The notes below the pieces were generated by a model. It was not told the origin of the DNA and ran no database searches. It saw only the letters and a program-made list of their open reading frames with translations. A stretch of DNA of 64,000 nt from positions 124,001 through 188,000 of the forward strand of contig SADC01000998.1 in NCBI GenBank assembly GCA_004194705.1. The letters are read 5' to 3'. Numbering within the stretch: position 1 is the first letter of the stretch; every line of letters begins with the position of its first letter. The position numbers and the translations under genes were made by a program. The stretch comes from Ditylenchus dipsaci. Taxonomy: Eukaryota; Nematoda; Chromadorea; Rhabditida; Anguinidae. Positions 55,518-64,000 of this stretch are shown piece by piece.

Positions 55518-58500
55518 ATGCAGAAAAGGAATGCACGTAACTCAAACTTGGCCCTTTTATGTGGACAATTTGGGTTGGGTCTGATGCAAACTACTTTCAT
55601 GTTCTATTATGTCAAAGTATTTCTGAATGTATTTCGCGTCAACGAGTATTGGTTCAATATAGCTCAATTAGTGTTTATGGTCTGGAATGCCATCAATGAC
55701 CCTTTGTAAGTGCTGACATCTCATAAGACATCTCATTTTATACTTGACTTTTAGGTTTGGCTATTTGCAAGTAGAATTTTTTTATTTAATAAATGTGACC
55801 CAAAATTTACATGTAATTTAGGATGTGGGTGGGACTTGGATGAAAGACAGATCTAAAATTTTCACCTATTTTGGCCCTCTTATGGTCGCCTCTTTTCTGG
55901 TAAGCTTGCAGGCTGAAACACTATTTTCCATGCAAATAGTTTGCTTGTAGATTTTGTGGTTTCCCTGGAAGCAAAGTGAGGACGCTCCAGCCTATGTCGA
56001 GGGTCTGCATTTGATCATCAGTTTGTGTCTGTATGATGCATTCTTTAGGTACATATTTAGTTTAGCTGCCCATTGAAAAAAAATACAATTTCACCGCTAA
56101 AAATATGAGGACCAGAACATTTTTACGAATCGTTTCACTCTAGTTTTGCATCAGATTGATGACCTTATGTTACTTTTTAAAATTAGGCAGAAAACTTCAA
56201 AAAATGACATGAAAAAAACCTTTTAGTTGTGTTGGAGTAGCTTGGGGTGCTTTGTTCACAGAATCTACTCGAGATCACAGGAAACGTGTCAAAGGTAATA
56301 AAAACCCTGCTAAATCCGGAATACAGATAAACTTGTCTAATTGCAGGCCTCAAATACTCCCAAATAGCCACTCTTGGATCTGTAAATGTAATTGTGGTAG
56401 CCGAAAAGGTTTCCCACAGCCTCGATGTAAGTTTTCCCACCACACAATCCCCTTTAATCGGGTCTTCCAGAACTACAAGGCCTTCCAGTGGGTTGTTGTG
56501 GTGGTCGCCCTACTCTCCCTTGCTTGTTTCTACACTGTGGGTCGTCTTGGCAAGTCCGACATATCAGCTGAGAGACTTTTGCTAGACTCCCAGTCTTTGG
56601 ATGAACCTGCCAACCAATCTTGGGGCAAAATATTTGTGCTCACGAAGGAGCTGATATTCGCTAAAGATTTTCTTCGTGTGGTTCTCACCAATTTTGTGCA
56701 CACTTGCAGGTGGGTGGTGCTGATGCTACTACCTATATAGAGGCTCTCCCAATTTTTTCCAGCCATAAAATTTTAGCCCTAACTTTTTTCATTTTTTTAA
56801 ATTTCAACGAGATCTTTTTTTTTAAAGCTAGTACCAAAACTGTTTATTTTTGTCGCCTTTTTTACTGTCAAAAACGTGTTTTATTGATAAGTTACTTTCT
56901 TGTTTACTCTTGGTCTACGCGGGCAGCCGACGATTGCGCCATTTCAAATTGCGCCAATGCAGATCGCGCCACTGCAAATTGCGCCAAAATCAAATTGCGC
57001 CACTACATACTCTAATCAAAGTCAGGCAAATACTTTTTTTAATCTGATCTCAACGAATTTTGTTCCCTTCTACTATTAGGGCTGACTGTGTTCATGTCCT
57101 TCAATGACCAATTTCAGTAAAATGACCAGAAATTTGCAGGGTTGTAATGGCGCAATGTGCAGTGGCGCAATCGGCATTGGCGCAATTTGAAATGGCGCAA
57201 TCGTCGGCTGCCCGTCTACGCAGCTCCGAAAGGGGCAAAATTCTTCAAATAGAAAGTTGGATGAGGATTCGCCTTGAAAAAATGACCACCTAAGCTGACT
57301 TTTCTTTCACCTACTGAAAATAAAATAACACAATATGCAGAAAAAACAATGAATCAGACCAATTCAAACCTTGCTGCTAACTTTCTTCGGTTCTTATGCG
57401 TTATCTGGACTACCTTTAATATAATATAATAATATATAACTAATATAATTAGAGGTAGTCTGGATAACGCATAAGAACCCTTTCTTCTTTCTCTCGAAAG
57501 TTCCATGGCATTCGAAATTAGTGTAACATTTAGATATGCTTTTTCGCTTCGGTAAATTTTTTACAAGCTTCTTTTGTTCTTTTGAGCTCCCTCCGGCTGC
57601 AACACTTTTGCCTCTGCCACAGTTTTGCCCTCTTCAAGTAATCATTAAAATTAGATTTTATTTTTCTGCGTAGACCATAAGTAAACAAATAAGTTAATTT
57701 TTTTAAACACGTTTTGACAGTAAAAATGGCGACAAAAATAAACAGTTTTGAAATAAATATATGTACCCACATCTTAAATTTTAAATAAAAAAGATCTTGT
57801 CAAAATATTAAGAAGGGAAAGTTATGGCCAAAATTTGTGGCTAAAAAAGTTAGGCCACTCTGTATGTGCACTCGAGTCCCCCTATAACTGCATCTTCTCA
57901 AATTCATCTCGGCCTAGGGTGCGACTCAAAAAAGGGTGGGATTATACCGCCAAAATACACTAATTTCGTACAAATAACCCCTGTTCCATTATCAAGGAAA
58001 ATTTCTCATGACAAACTAACATCAGCGCAGAATTTCAGAAGGCAAACACTCCCAAAAATACATCCGGCACTTTTTCACCTTAATTTTTGAGTCTTTTGCC
58101 AAAATAGATCTGTCACTCTAGTCCAAAAGATCATAAGCATTTAAATTTTACGAGTCATTTTAACATGCCGTTTTAAGCCGGTTTTAACTAGGGTTTTGTC
58201 ACCCTATTTCTGAGTCAGTCTTACAGCGCCAAATAATTTATGGGGGTGCTGTTGCAGTGGCACTCGACTGTATCAGATTATGATCGATGTGTTGCAGATC
58301 AGTTGCCCACCTCAACTTTGCATCCATAGCTACGGACTTATTGATCCCTCAGAATGTAATGGCCAAAGGATCCTGGCAGCTGAGTGCATTCTTCGCCTTT
58401 TGTACCATTGTTCCCCAGGTTGGTGGCACAGATTTAGGTGGTGTTTTGGAAACACCGTTTGAGTTCAGGTATTAGTCATTTCAAATGAGAAACTATTGGT

Positions 58501-59175
58501 GAGGAATGGTGCTTACAGACTTATGATGATAAGTTTTGGAGTGTCGATATTCTCCTCCAGCCTCTACTTCTTATCCAGTAATCCCTATATCATCATACTA
58601 TTTATGATAATTGACAGGTGGGCAAAAGAAAATTTCTGCGTATAAAGTCGGTTTTGCAAATAGGGTTCTTTGAATAGGCCCGCCCCGCTTGGGTCTCCTT
58701 TTGGAACTTTGCTTTGTAAGCCGGGAGGGGGTCATTTCATGATCTCTACAAAATTTAAGTATTTTGAAAAAAATCAAAGATTTTAAAATTTAAATTTTTT
58801 GAATTTTACAAATAATATGATGCGCGCTGAAATTTTTTTTATAGCATATGCGTGCACTCAGCAGCTCCTCTCTTCAATTTGTTGCTGGCTGAATTTATAG
58901 AAGATGATACTGTCAGAAATGAAAGAAGGTATTAGCTCATCTAACACACTTATATAACTAAAAATTGAGGCGAAGACACAGCTTTAAGCACAGAGAAAAG
59001 TGTTGTTGGAAAATGATGATATGTTATAATTTTCAGAAGTAGAATGTCATCACTAACATTTTCCCTGAATGCCCTAATCATGAAACCAGCAGTTTCGATT
59101 GCGCCAGTCGTCATTGTCTATTTGCTAAACAGGAATGGATATGAGGCAAGCAGAGTCTATTACAAACTGAATTAA
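55518..59175 (+). CDS. MFSD13A: MFSD13A/TMEM180-type multi-pass membrane protein
   Basis: Eleven exons: 55518-55705, 55755-55770, 55822-55899, 55951-56048, 56227-56294, 56347-56426, 56471-56709, 58298-58468, 58519-58617, 58845-58928, 59037-59175. Phases agree and give 419 residues. Family hallmarks are MFYYVKVFLNVFRVNEYWF, VWNAINDPLFGYLQD, FGPLMVASFLILWFPW, SLCLYDAFFSCVG, VAHLNFASIATDLLIPQ and LAEFIEDDTVRNERRSRMSS, with about ten hydrophobic helices. The family belongs to the major facilitator superfamily fold; its substrate is not established, and a cation-symporter-like role is inference. The second exon is 16 bases. The 1.6-kb seventh intron is filled with mobile elements. The frame stays open past a possible GC donor after GYE, so the last 11 residues are less certain. 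Confidence 0.92.
56921..57213. mobile_element. Array-armed GGGCAGCCGACG element with 8-bp TSD
   Basis: GGGCAGCCGACGATTGCGCC and GGCGCAATCGTCGGCTGCCC are flanked by GTCTACGC (56913-56920 and 57214-57221). Each arm has three to five AAATTGCGCCA-type units in inverted orientation. It belongs with the GGGCA-ended array-armed group. Confidence 0.85.
57389..57479. mobile_element. 91-base GGTTCTT micro-MITE with 8-bp TSD
   Basis: GGTTCTTATGCGTTATCTGG and CTGGATAACGCATAAGAACC are flanked by CTTTCTTC on both sides (57381-57388 and 57480-57487). It lies in the MFSD13A intron. Relative of 32200-32291. Confidence 0.82.
57868..58272. mobile_element. CAGTCGA-type MITE in MFSD13A intron
   Basis: The left arm CACTCGAGTCCCCCTATAAC pairs with the right end GTTGCAGTGGCACTCGACTG. 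Diverged inner blocks are of the CGGCCTAGGGTGCGACTC type. It ends about 25 bases before the eighth exon. Confidence 0.55.
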
Positions 59176-59211
59176 CTAGGGCTCTTATTCCTTATCCCAA
59201 CCCCAGGCAAA

Positions 59212-59350
59212 TACCGTAGATGCTCTATCAATCCCCTCGGGGATTATTTCTCAACCCTGAAAAATCTTGAAATTGTAAATCGAAAATGGCCCTAACTCTA
59301 AAAGCCTAGTCAAAAAATTGAGAGGGGGGATTATTAGAGCATATACGGTT
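59212..59350. mobile_element. TACCGTA MITE, copy 7
   Basis: TACCGTAGATGCTCTATCAA and TATTAGAGCATATACGGTT, with CCTCGGGGATTATTTCTCAA inside. Compact 139-base version, 3' of MFSD13A. A further half copy ends at about 59555 (TTAGAGAAAATACGGTA). Confidence 0.7.
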
Positions 59351-59954
59351 GAAAAAGATACCTGGATACCCTAAAATAACCGAAAAGTATGGAATTTGAG
59401 CAAAATATTGTCAGCTGGGACTTAACGTGCTGTATTCACTCTGATAGACGGGCCGGCCCGTCTATTTTTCAACATCAAAAATTTTTTGGCATTAAAAATG
59501 CAATAAAAATTTGTTTAGCCCATTAAGAAGGGCGTCTATTAGAGAAAATACGGTATAAAGAAAGTCTTAAATGCAGACATATTTTGATGCATCCGAAAAG
59601 TTGGATCAACCTGCTTATGTCAAAATAAAGCTCAATAATCAAAATTTGGGTAAATGATAAGAACCCTAACCAGCCAACTTATTGGATCAGTCTATAGATC
59701 TACCAAAAGACTGGAAGCAGTGGAGAAGCAGTGACGGACTTGCAATGGTGTATGCGGACAATAATATTTTCCACTCCATGTCTATTAGGAGCCATCCAAT
59801 GCTTGCTATTTCGGCGATACTCACTTCGAAATCAGCACATGGTCGGCCTAACCATCTAGTCAATGGTATAACTTTAAAAACATGTGTGTATGTGAATCTA
59901 GTGATCAATTCTAATCTTCTTTCATGTGATTCTAAAACCATATTTTTCTTTATT

Positions 59955-60150
59955 AAAGGACCATAGCTTTTGCGCGCAGTGGCATGTGCAAAATTTGAAT
60001 TGGCGGGGACAGTTTTCTTTGGTCTCGCACTGTACTCTTTGGAGTAATGGCGAACCACTCCAAAGAGTATAGTGAGAGACGAAAGAGAACTGTTCCCCGC
60101 CAATTCAAATTTTGCACATGCCACTGCGCCCAAAAACCATGGTCCTTTAA
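59955..60150. mobile_element. TTAA-flanked AGGACCAT element
   Basis: AGGACCATAGCTTTTGCGCG and GCGCCCAAAAACCATGGTCCT between TTAA motifs. The inner arms carry GTGCAAAATTTGAATTGGCG and CTCGCACTGTACTCTTTGGA with complements. Related to the AAGGGCCATTGCC family. Confidence 0.68.
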
Positions 60151-60159
60151 AGTTGGGTT

Positions 60160-61500
60160 TTTATCAACCCATAGCCAAAACGCCAAAACCCATTCTCAGG
60201 AATTCTAACAGATTCAGTTTCTATTTTTCGGACTCATATAATTCTTTCTTCCTGACCTAAATACAAACACACATTCGGGCTTAGCATAAAAGCCAAGAAT
60301 TCATCAAATTTAGGTCGGACTGTACTTGAAAATTTCCAGATCTTAAAAGCTTTAGAACGGGAGAAACTGAAAACTTTTTCGCTTGGCGACAGAGCAGCAG
60401 AAAACAGCGAATAAGATTACAATGTTTTCAATATTTTGAGGGCTGTAGGCAGAGACGTATACAGAAAACTTTAGCACGGTCAGACACCCCCCCCTTGGAT
60501 ACGTCCCTAGCTGTAGATAAAAACATCCGCCAAAATATGTAAATCTCCCGTCAAATTGATTTTTTACCCCTTCAAATTCAACCTTTTTACCTCCCCGAAT
60601 TTATTTTTACCAGCTAAGCTAATATCTTACGCATTAAGTTCATATTTTGTGCAAGATATGAAAACCTTCAACATTTAGGCCTCGTACACAATGGCGGACT
60701 GGGGATTTAACAATCCTCACTCGGAAATGGCCATAAGTTTTTTTAATTAAAAAAAATATTCTGTTCGTGTCATCTTGTAGCTTAGATTCAGGCTATTGGT
60801 CGAGTTGGTATTAATGAAAAATTTTTGAAAAAAGTCAACGATTCGCACTCACAGTCCTCACTCACTTGGAGTTAACTGATTCTCGAAAGTTTTCATATCT
60901 TGCACAAAATATGAACTGGATGTGTAAAATATTGACTTAGCTGGTGAAAATGGATTTGGGAAAGCGAAAATTTAAATTTGACCAGAGATTTACACATTTA
61001 AAAAGATTTTTTCGATTTGAGCCTATTTTGAGACCCCCTTTTTACAAACAGGGTTTTCCGATGACCAATTAGCGCCAAAAAAAAGACTGCCGGTAAAAAG
61101 CCGTCCAAATTTCGCATATCGTGGTCACTATGATGTTTATTTTAAGTGGTGATCACTTGTAACTAATTATAAATCTGTGATTTAATTATCTAAACTGTTA
61201 GTTTCTTTCATCAGTCAGCTTGTTTGTTAAATCGTTTATTTCATGCCAAAAATATACGTTTGCTTCACAACACAAAACCAGGAATTTCTGTTTTGTGTGA
61301 ATCAGGCTGTCAGGCTTAATTATTTCCTCTTTTTCTTCCCCTCTTTTCACTTTCATTGATTCTAATTGTTGAATTGCTCCAATTGGTTGTGATCATTTTT
61401 GTAATATTAATGTGAGTAAATTAATCGGGTATTTATAGTCAAAGACAACTGAATAAATTTTCGTGAACCTCCTGTTTTGCAACACAATAAAACAAAGGAC
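60160..61500. other. Spacer with degraded inverted repeats
   Basis: 60530-60990 is an inverted repeat (TCTCCCGTCAAATTG left, ACCAGAGATTTACACATTT right) of the CCCGTCAAA type seen at 22.4 kb. 61100-61500 shows nothing recognisable. Confidence 0.4.
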
Positions 61501-61582
61501 ATGAAACTGAGGTTTACTAATACAGGGTGATAATGAAGTCCTTGGACAAACTTAAGAGTGTTTTTCGTATGTTAAATTTATT

Positions 61583-61825
61583 CGCGCTAGTAGCGAATAC
61601 CCCCCCCCCCCCCCAAGCATCCGACCTTTAAAAATTGCTGTAACTACCCTTGCAAACAACAAGTTTAGGCTTAGCCCTTAGGCTTGGGGGTAGGCCAGCG
61701 TACGGAAGTTGTGACTAATGAAGAGTTTGCGCGCATTTTCCGGACTCTGGAACATAAATTTGGGTACTTTTTACTAAAGTAAAAAAAGTGAAAATCGTTG
61801 GGGGGGGGTATTCGCTACTAGCGTC
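61583..61825. mobile_element. Short oligo-C/G-armed element with 8-bp TSD
   Basis: CGCGCTAGTAGCGAATACCC and GGGTATTCGCTACTAGCGTC are flanked by AATTTATT (61575-61582 and 61826-61833). A run of 14 or more C on the left and G on the right. A minimal member of the 4364/21209 family. Confidence 0.8.
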
Positions 61826-61829
61826 AATT

Positions 61830-62555
61830 TATTAAACAAATAGTATACAGGGAAAATTAAAGAAAATAAACCATTTGTAAAAAGTTTTGGGATTATCCAG
61901 AAATTCGATGACTGTACTTATTAGTAGATTACTCTTCGCGGAGCGGGAAACTTAGAAAAAATCGGTTTAATTCAGGCCTGTGCATTGACGAGAAGTCAAA
62001 ACGGGGGCCGGCCTCAAAAGCTTCGATTCGAACAATTGCTTGAAAATGTTCGTCTGTTAGCAAATAGGCAAAAATTCGCGTAAAAGCAATGCTATTAAAA
62101 TTAAAAAACGGTGATAAAATAATAAATTTAAACAGTCATACCTTTTCCTGTAGCTAAAAAACTATCTCGTTTACCATTTATTTTGTACCTAAAAACACGC
62201 GCTTTCGAATTACCACTAAACCGACCACAACTGTTAAACAGGTTGAAACAAAAAAAATTAAATTAAATTTTAATTTGTTTGCCTCGGTGATCGAAAGTAG
62301 ACGAAAAATAATGCGTGTCTGTGTCGAAACCAAATAATTATTATTTTAAAATCTGAAAAATGCAGAAATGTCTGTGCTTTCTTATGGTGCTTTCTCTTTT
62401 TGGTATTTTGATGTTTCTATAAAGATTTTGAAATTTTCATACCTATGTCAAAACTTTTGGCGCACCCTGTATGTTCTAAAAAATAAAAATGGTGAGTAAT
62501 ACTTATTTCTAGTATCAAAATACTGGATTCTAGTACCGAAATTCTACATTTTGAT
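61830..62555. other. Spacer, no gene seen
   Basis: AT-rich. A CACCCTGTA end at about 62464-62472 and ACAGGGTGATAATGAAG at about 61525 may be remnants of a TA-target element, but their arms do not match well. Confidence 0.4.
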
Positions 62556-62565
62556 AGCAAATTTC

Positions 62566-63585
62566 GCCGCTATTACATTGCACCCCCCCCCCCCCCAAAA
62601 AAGCTATTCCAGTGTACCCACCCCCCCCCCAAAATAATGACCTATTCCATGGTACCCCCCCCCCCCCAAAACCAACTTTTTTATATGCACTCAGAAACCA
62701 TTTTTATGTAATAATTTTGCCATAAAAAGGCCAGAACAGCCATTTAAATAGGGTTCAAGGGCTGCATTGGGAGGGGAAGGGAATAACACAGGGGCCACTT
62801 TTTTTGGCTGCTTTACCATGTTTTTCAACTCGGGCCGTGGCAAAAATAGACTCTATATGCATTTTATGATCAAGTGTACTTCTCGGAATCATGTCTAAGG
62901 TAAGTGCGTGCGCGCATCTCTAACTCTCAAGCCCCCTGCGCCCCTTCGGGGGCGCAGGGGGAATTGGGGCTTGGAGTTGAGATGCGCACACCCACATACC
63001 TTAGACACAAATCACTCGAAAGTGACTCTGGATGCATGAAATAGCATGCATACCAGAGTTATTTATGCGGTAGGCCCGAGTATTTCAAAACCATGTTCAA
63101 CATCTTCAATTTTTCGGCTGAAAAGGGTCTCCCCCCTTCTCGGGCTTATGGCTTCGAGCCAGAGGCTCAGCCATCCAAAAAATTCTGCCTTCACCTCCAC
63201 AGGGTCCTGGCTTAGGCATAATCACCTCGGCACCCACCCGGCTGGCCCTTGAGAGCCTTTTGAGTACTTATGTATTTGGGTCCTCCACAAGTTGCTGGGT
63301 TTGACGTGCCTTCAAACGTATATATTAAGTGGTGGACCCCAAGTTGCTGGGTTTGAGGGTGCCTTAAATCCTTATTCATTAGTGGCCCCTGTTTTGTCCC
63401 TTCCCCTCCCAATACAGCCCTTGAACCCTATTTAAATGGCTGTTCTGGCCTTTTTATGGCAAAATTATTACATAAAAATGGTTTCTGAGTGCATATAAAA
63501 AAGTTGGTTTTTGGGGGGGGGGGTTACAATGGAATAGGTCATTATTTTGGGGGGTGGGTGGAGGATGGTACAATGGAATAGTGCC
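62566..63585. mobile_element. Oligo-C/G-armed element, copy 3, diverged ends
   Basis: GCCGCTATTACATTGCACCC on the left and the matching GGTACAATGGAATAGTGCC on the right are flanked by CAAATTTC (62558-62565 and 63586-63593). C runs left, G runs right. It shares the complete internal hairpin module with copy 2 in inverted orientation (AGGTAAGTGCGTGCGCGCAT, CCAGAGTTATTTATGCGG, GAGCCAGAGGCTCAGCCATC). Confidence 0.82.
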
Positions 63586-63593
63586 CAAATTTC

Positions 63594-64000
63594 AATTTGA
63601 ATATAAAGTACAAAATATTCTTGATCCATACCAGACAAACAAGTCCCTAGGCGTAAGATCCGACAGAGAAATGTTGCAAAACAGGCTGAGCCGCAGTGCA
63701 AAAAGTGCAAAAGATTGCCAAATAAACATAACTATTTTCAAGCTATCGATTTCAGCAACGAACCCTAAACACAAATAGTCCTGCCTGGGTAGCCCCAAGT
63801 TGTAATCAATTATGTGTCAGTGTGTCTGTGGTAGTACAGCAAGGCTCACACACATCATATCCCCCTACTACCGAACCCATACAAAACCAACCACCACCGG
63901 TAGTGGGGCTAATAGGAAAAGCCTGCAGTCAACCAGCTAACCACAGATAGACATAGTGTGTGCAACTGGTCCTATTCAATTTTTTTCGAAATAAAATTTT
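63594..64000. other. Right edge, GC-richer, unassigned
   Basis: From about 63780 the sequence becomes less AT-rich (CCACCACCGGTAGTGGGGCT). It could be the 5' region of a gene beyond the window. No coding frame with recognisable features. Confidence 0.3.

Larger units (their letters stand above)
56752..57855. mobile_element. Long imperfect inverted repeat in MFSD13A intron
   Basis: CCAGCCATAAAATTTTAGCC with CTAACTTTTTTCA on the left pairs with AAAAGTTAGG and ATGGCCAAAATTTGTGGCTA on the right. The arms share AACTGTTTATTTTTGTCGCC and its complement. The left arm is split by the element at 56921-57213. No clear target duplication. Confidence 0.55.

Overview
This is an AT-rich metazoan genomic window, not a bacterial or viral one. 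Protein-coding genes are split into many short exons with GT-AG introns. The smallest introns are about 44-60 bases, and two exons are only 13 and 16 bases long. Four conserved animal genes can be rebuilt exon by exon: a CELF/ETR-1/Bruno-type RNA-binding protein (minus strand, about 8.4-17.3 kb), cytochrome c oxidase subunit 5B (plus, 29.9-30.9 kb), a TLCD1/2-type TLC-domain membrane protein (minus, 49.1-53.0 kb) and MFSD13A/TMEM180 (plus, 55.5-59.2 kb). Near-minimal introns, splice acceptors a few bases upstream of two start codons and the extreme load of palindromic elements suit a nematode-like or other small invertebrate genome. The clade is inference. A few weaker coding exons (near 0.7, 2.1, 5.9, 34 and 41.2 kb) look plausible but are unassigned.

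Most of the rest is layered transposon sequence, mainly non-autonomous DNA elements that form long hairpins. Groups that can be defined from termini and target-site duplications (TSDs) are: (a) TA-flanked MITEs with a TACCGTATTT terminus, at least seven copies; (b) TA-flanked CAGTCGA-type MITEs; (c) TTAA-flanked elements starting AGGGG or AAGGGC; (d) 8-bp-TSD elements with oligo-C/oligo-G inverted termini; (e) hAT-like TAGG elements with 8-bp TSDs; (f) 8-9-bp-TSD foldback elements whose arms carry tandem arrays of a short motif; (g) 91-92-bp GGTTCTT micro-MITEs. Nesting is clear, and several insertions are confirmed by paralogous empty sites inside the window.

Two transposase sources are visible, both damaged. 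One is a Mutator-like (MULE) transposase with a SWIM zinc finger at 24.1-25.3 kb. The other is a Merlin (ISXO2/IS1595-like) transposase at 44.4-46.3 kb inside an element with a perfect 9-bp TSD and expanded terminal arrays. The MULE is a candidate source of mobility for group (f).

Layout: 0-8.3 kb, repeats with possible exon fragments; 8.4-18 kb, CELF with element-filled introns and a GC-richer 5' region; 18-29.8 kb, nested elements including the MULE; 29.9-31 kb, COX5B; 31-48.4 kb, elements including Merlin and several large palindromes; 49-53 kb, TLCD; 53-55.5 kb, intergenic; 55.5-59.2 kb, MFSD13A; 59.2-64 kb, repeats. The four host genes have unrelated roles (RNA processing, respiration, membrane lipid, putative transport) and do not form a functional cluster. 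The CELF gene has two apparent one-base deletions in otherwise perfect exon structure, so some frameshifts here may be base-call errors.
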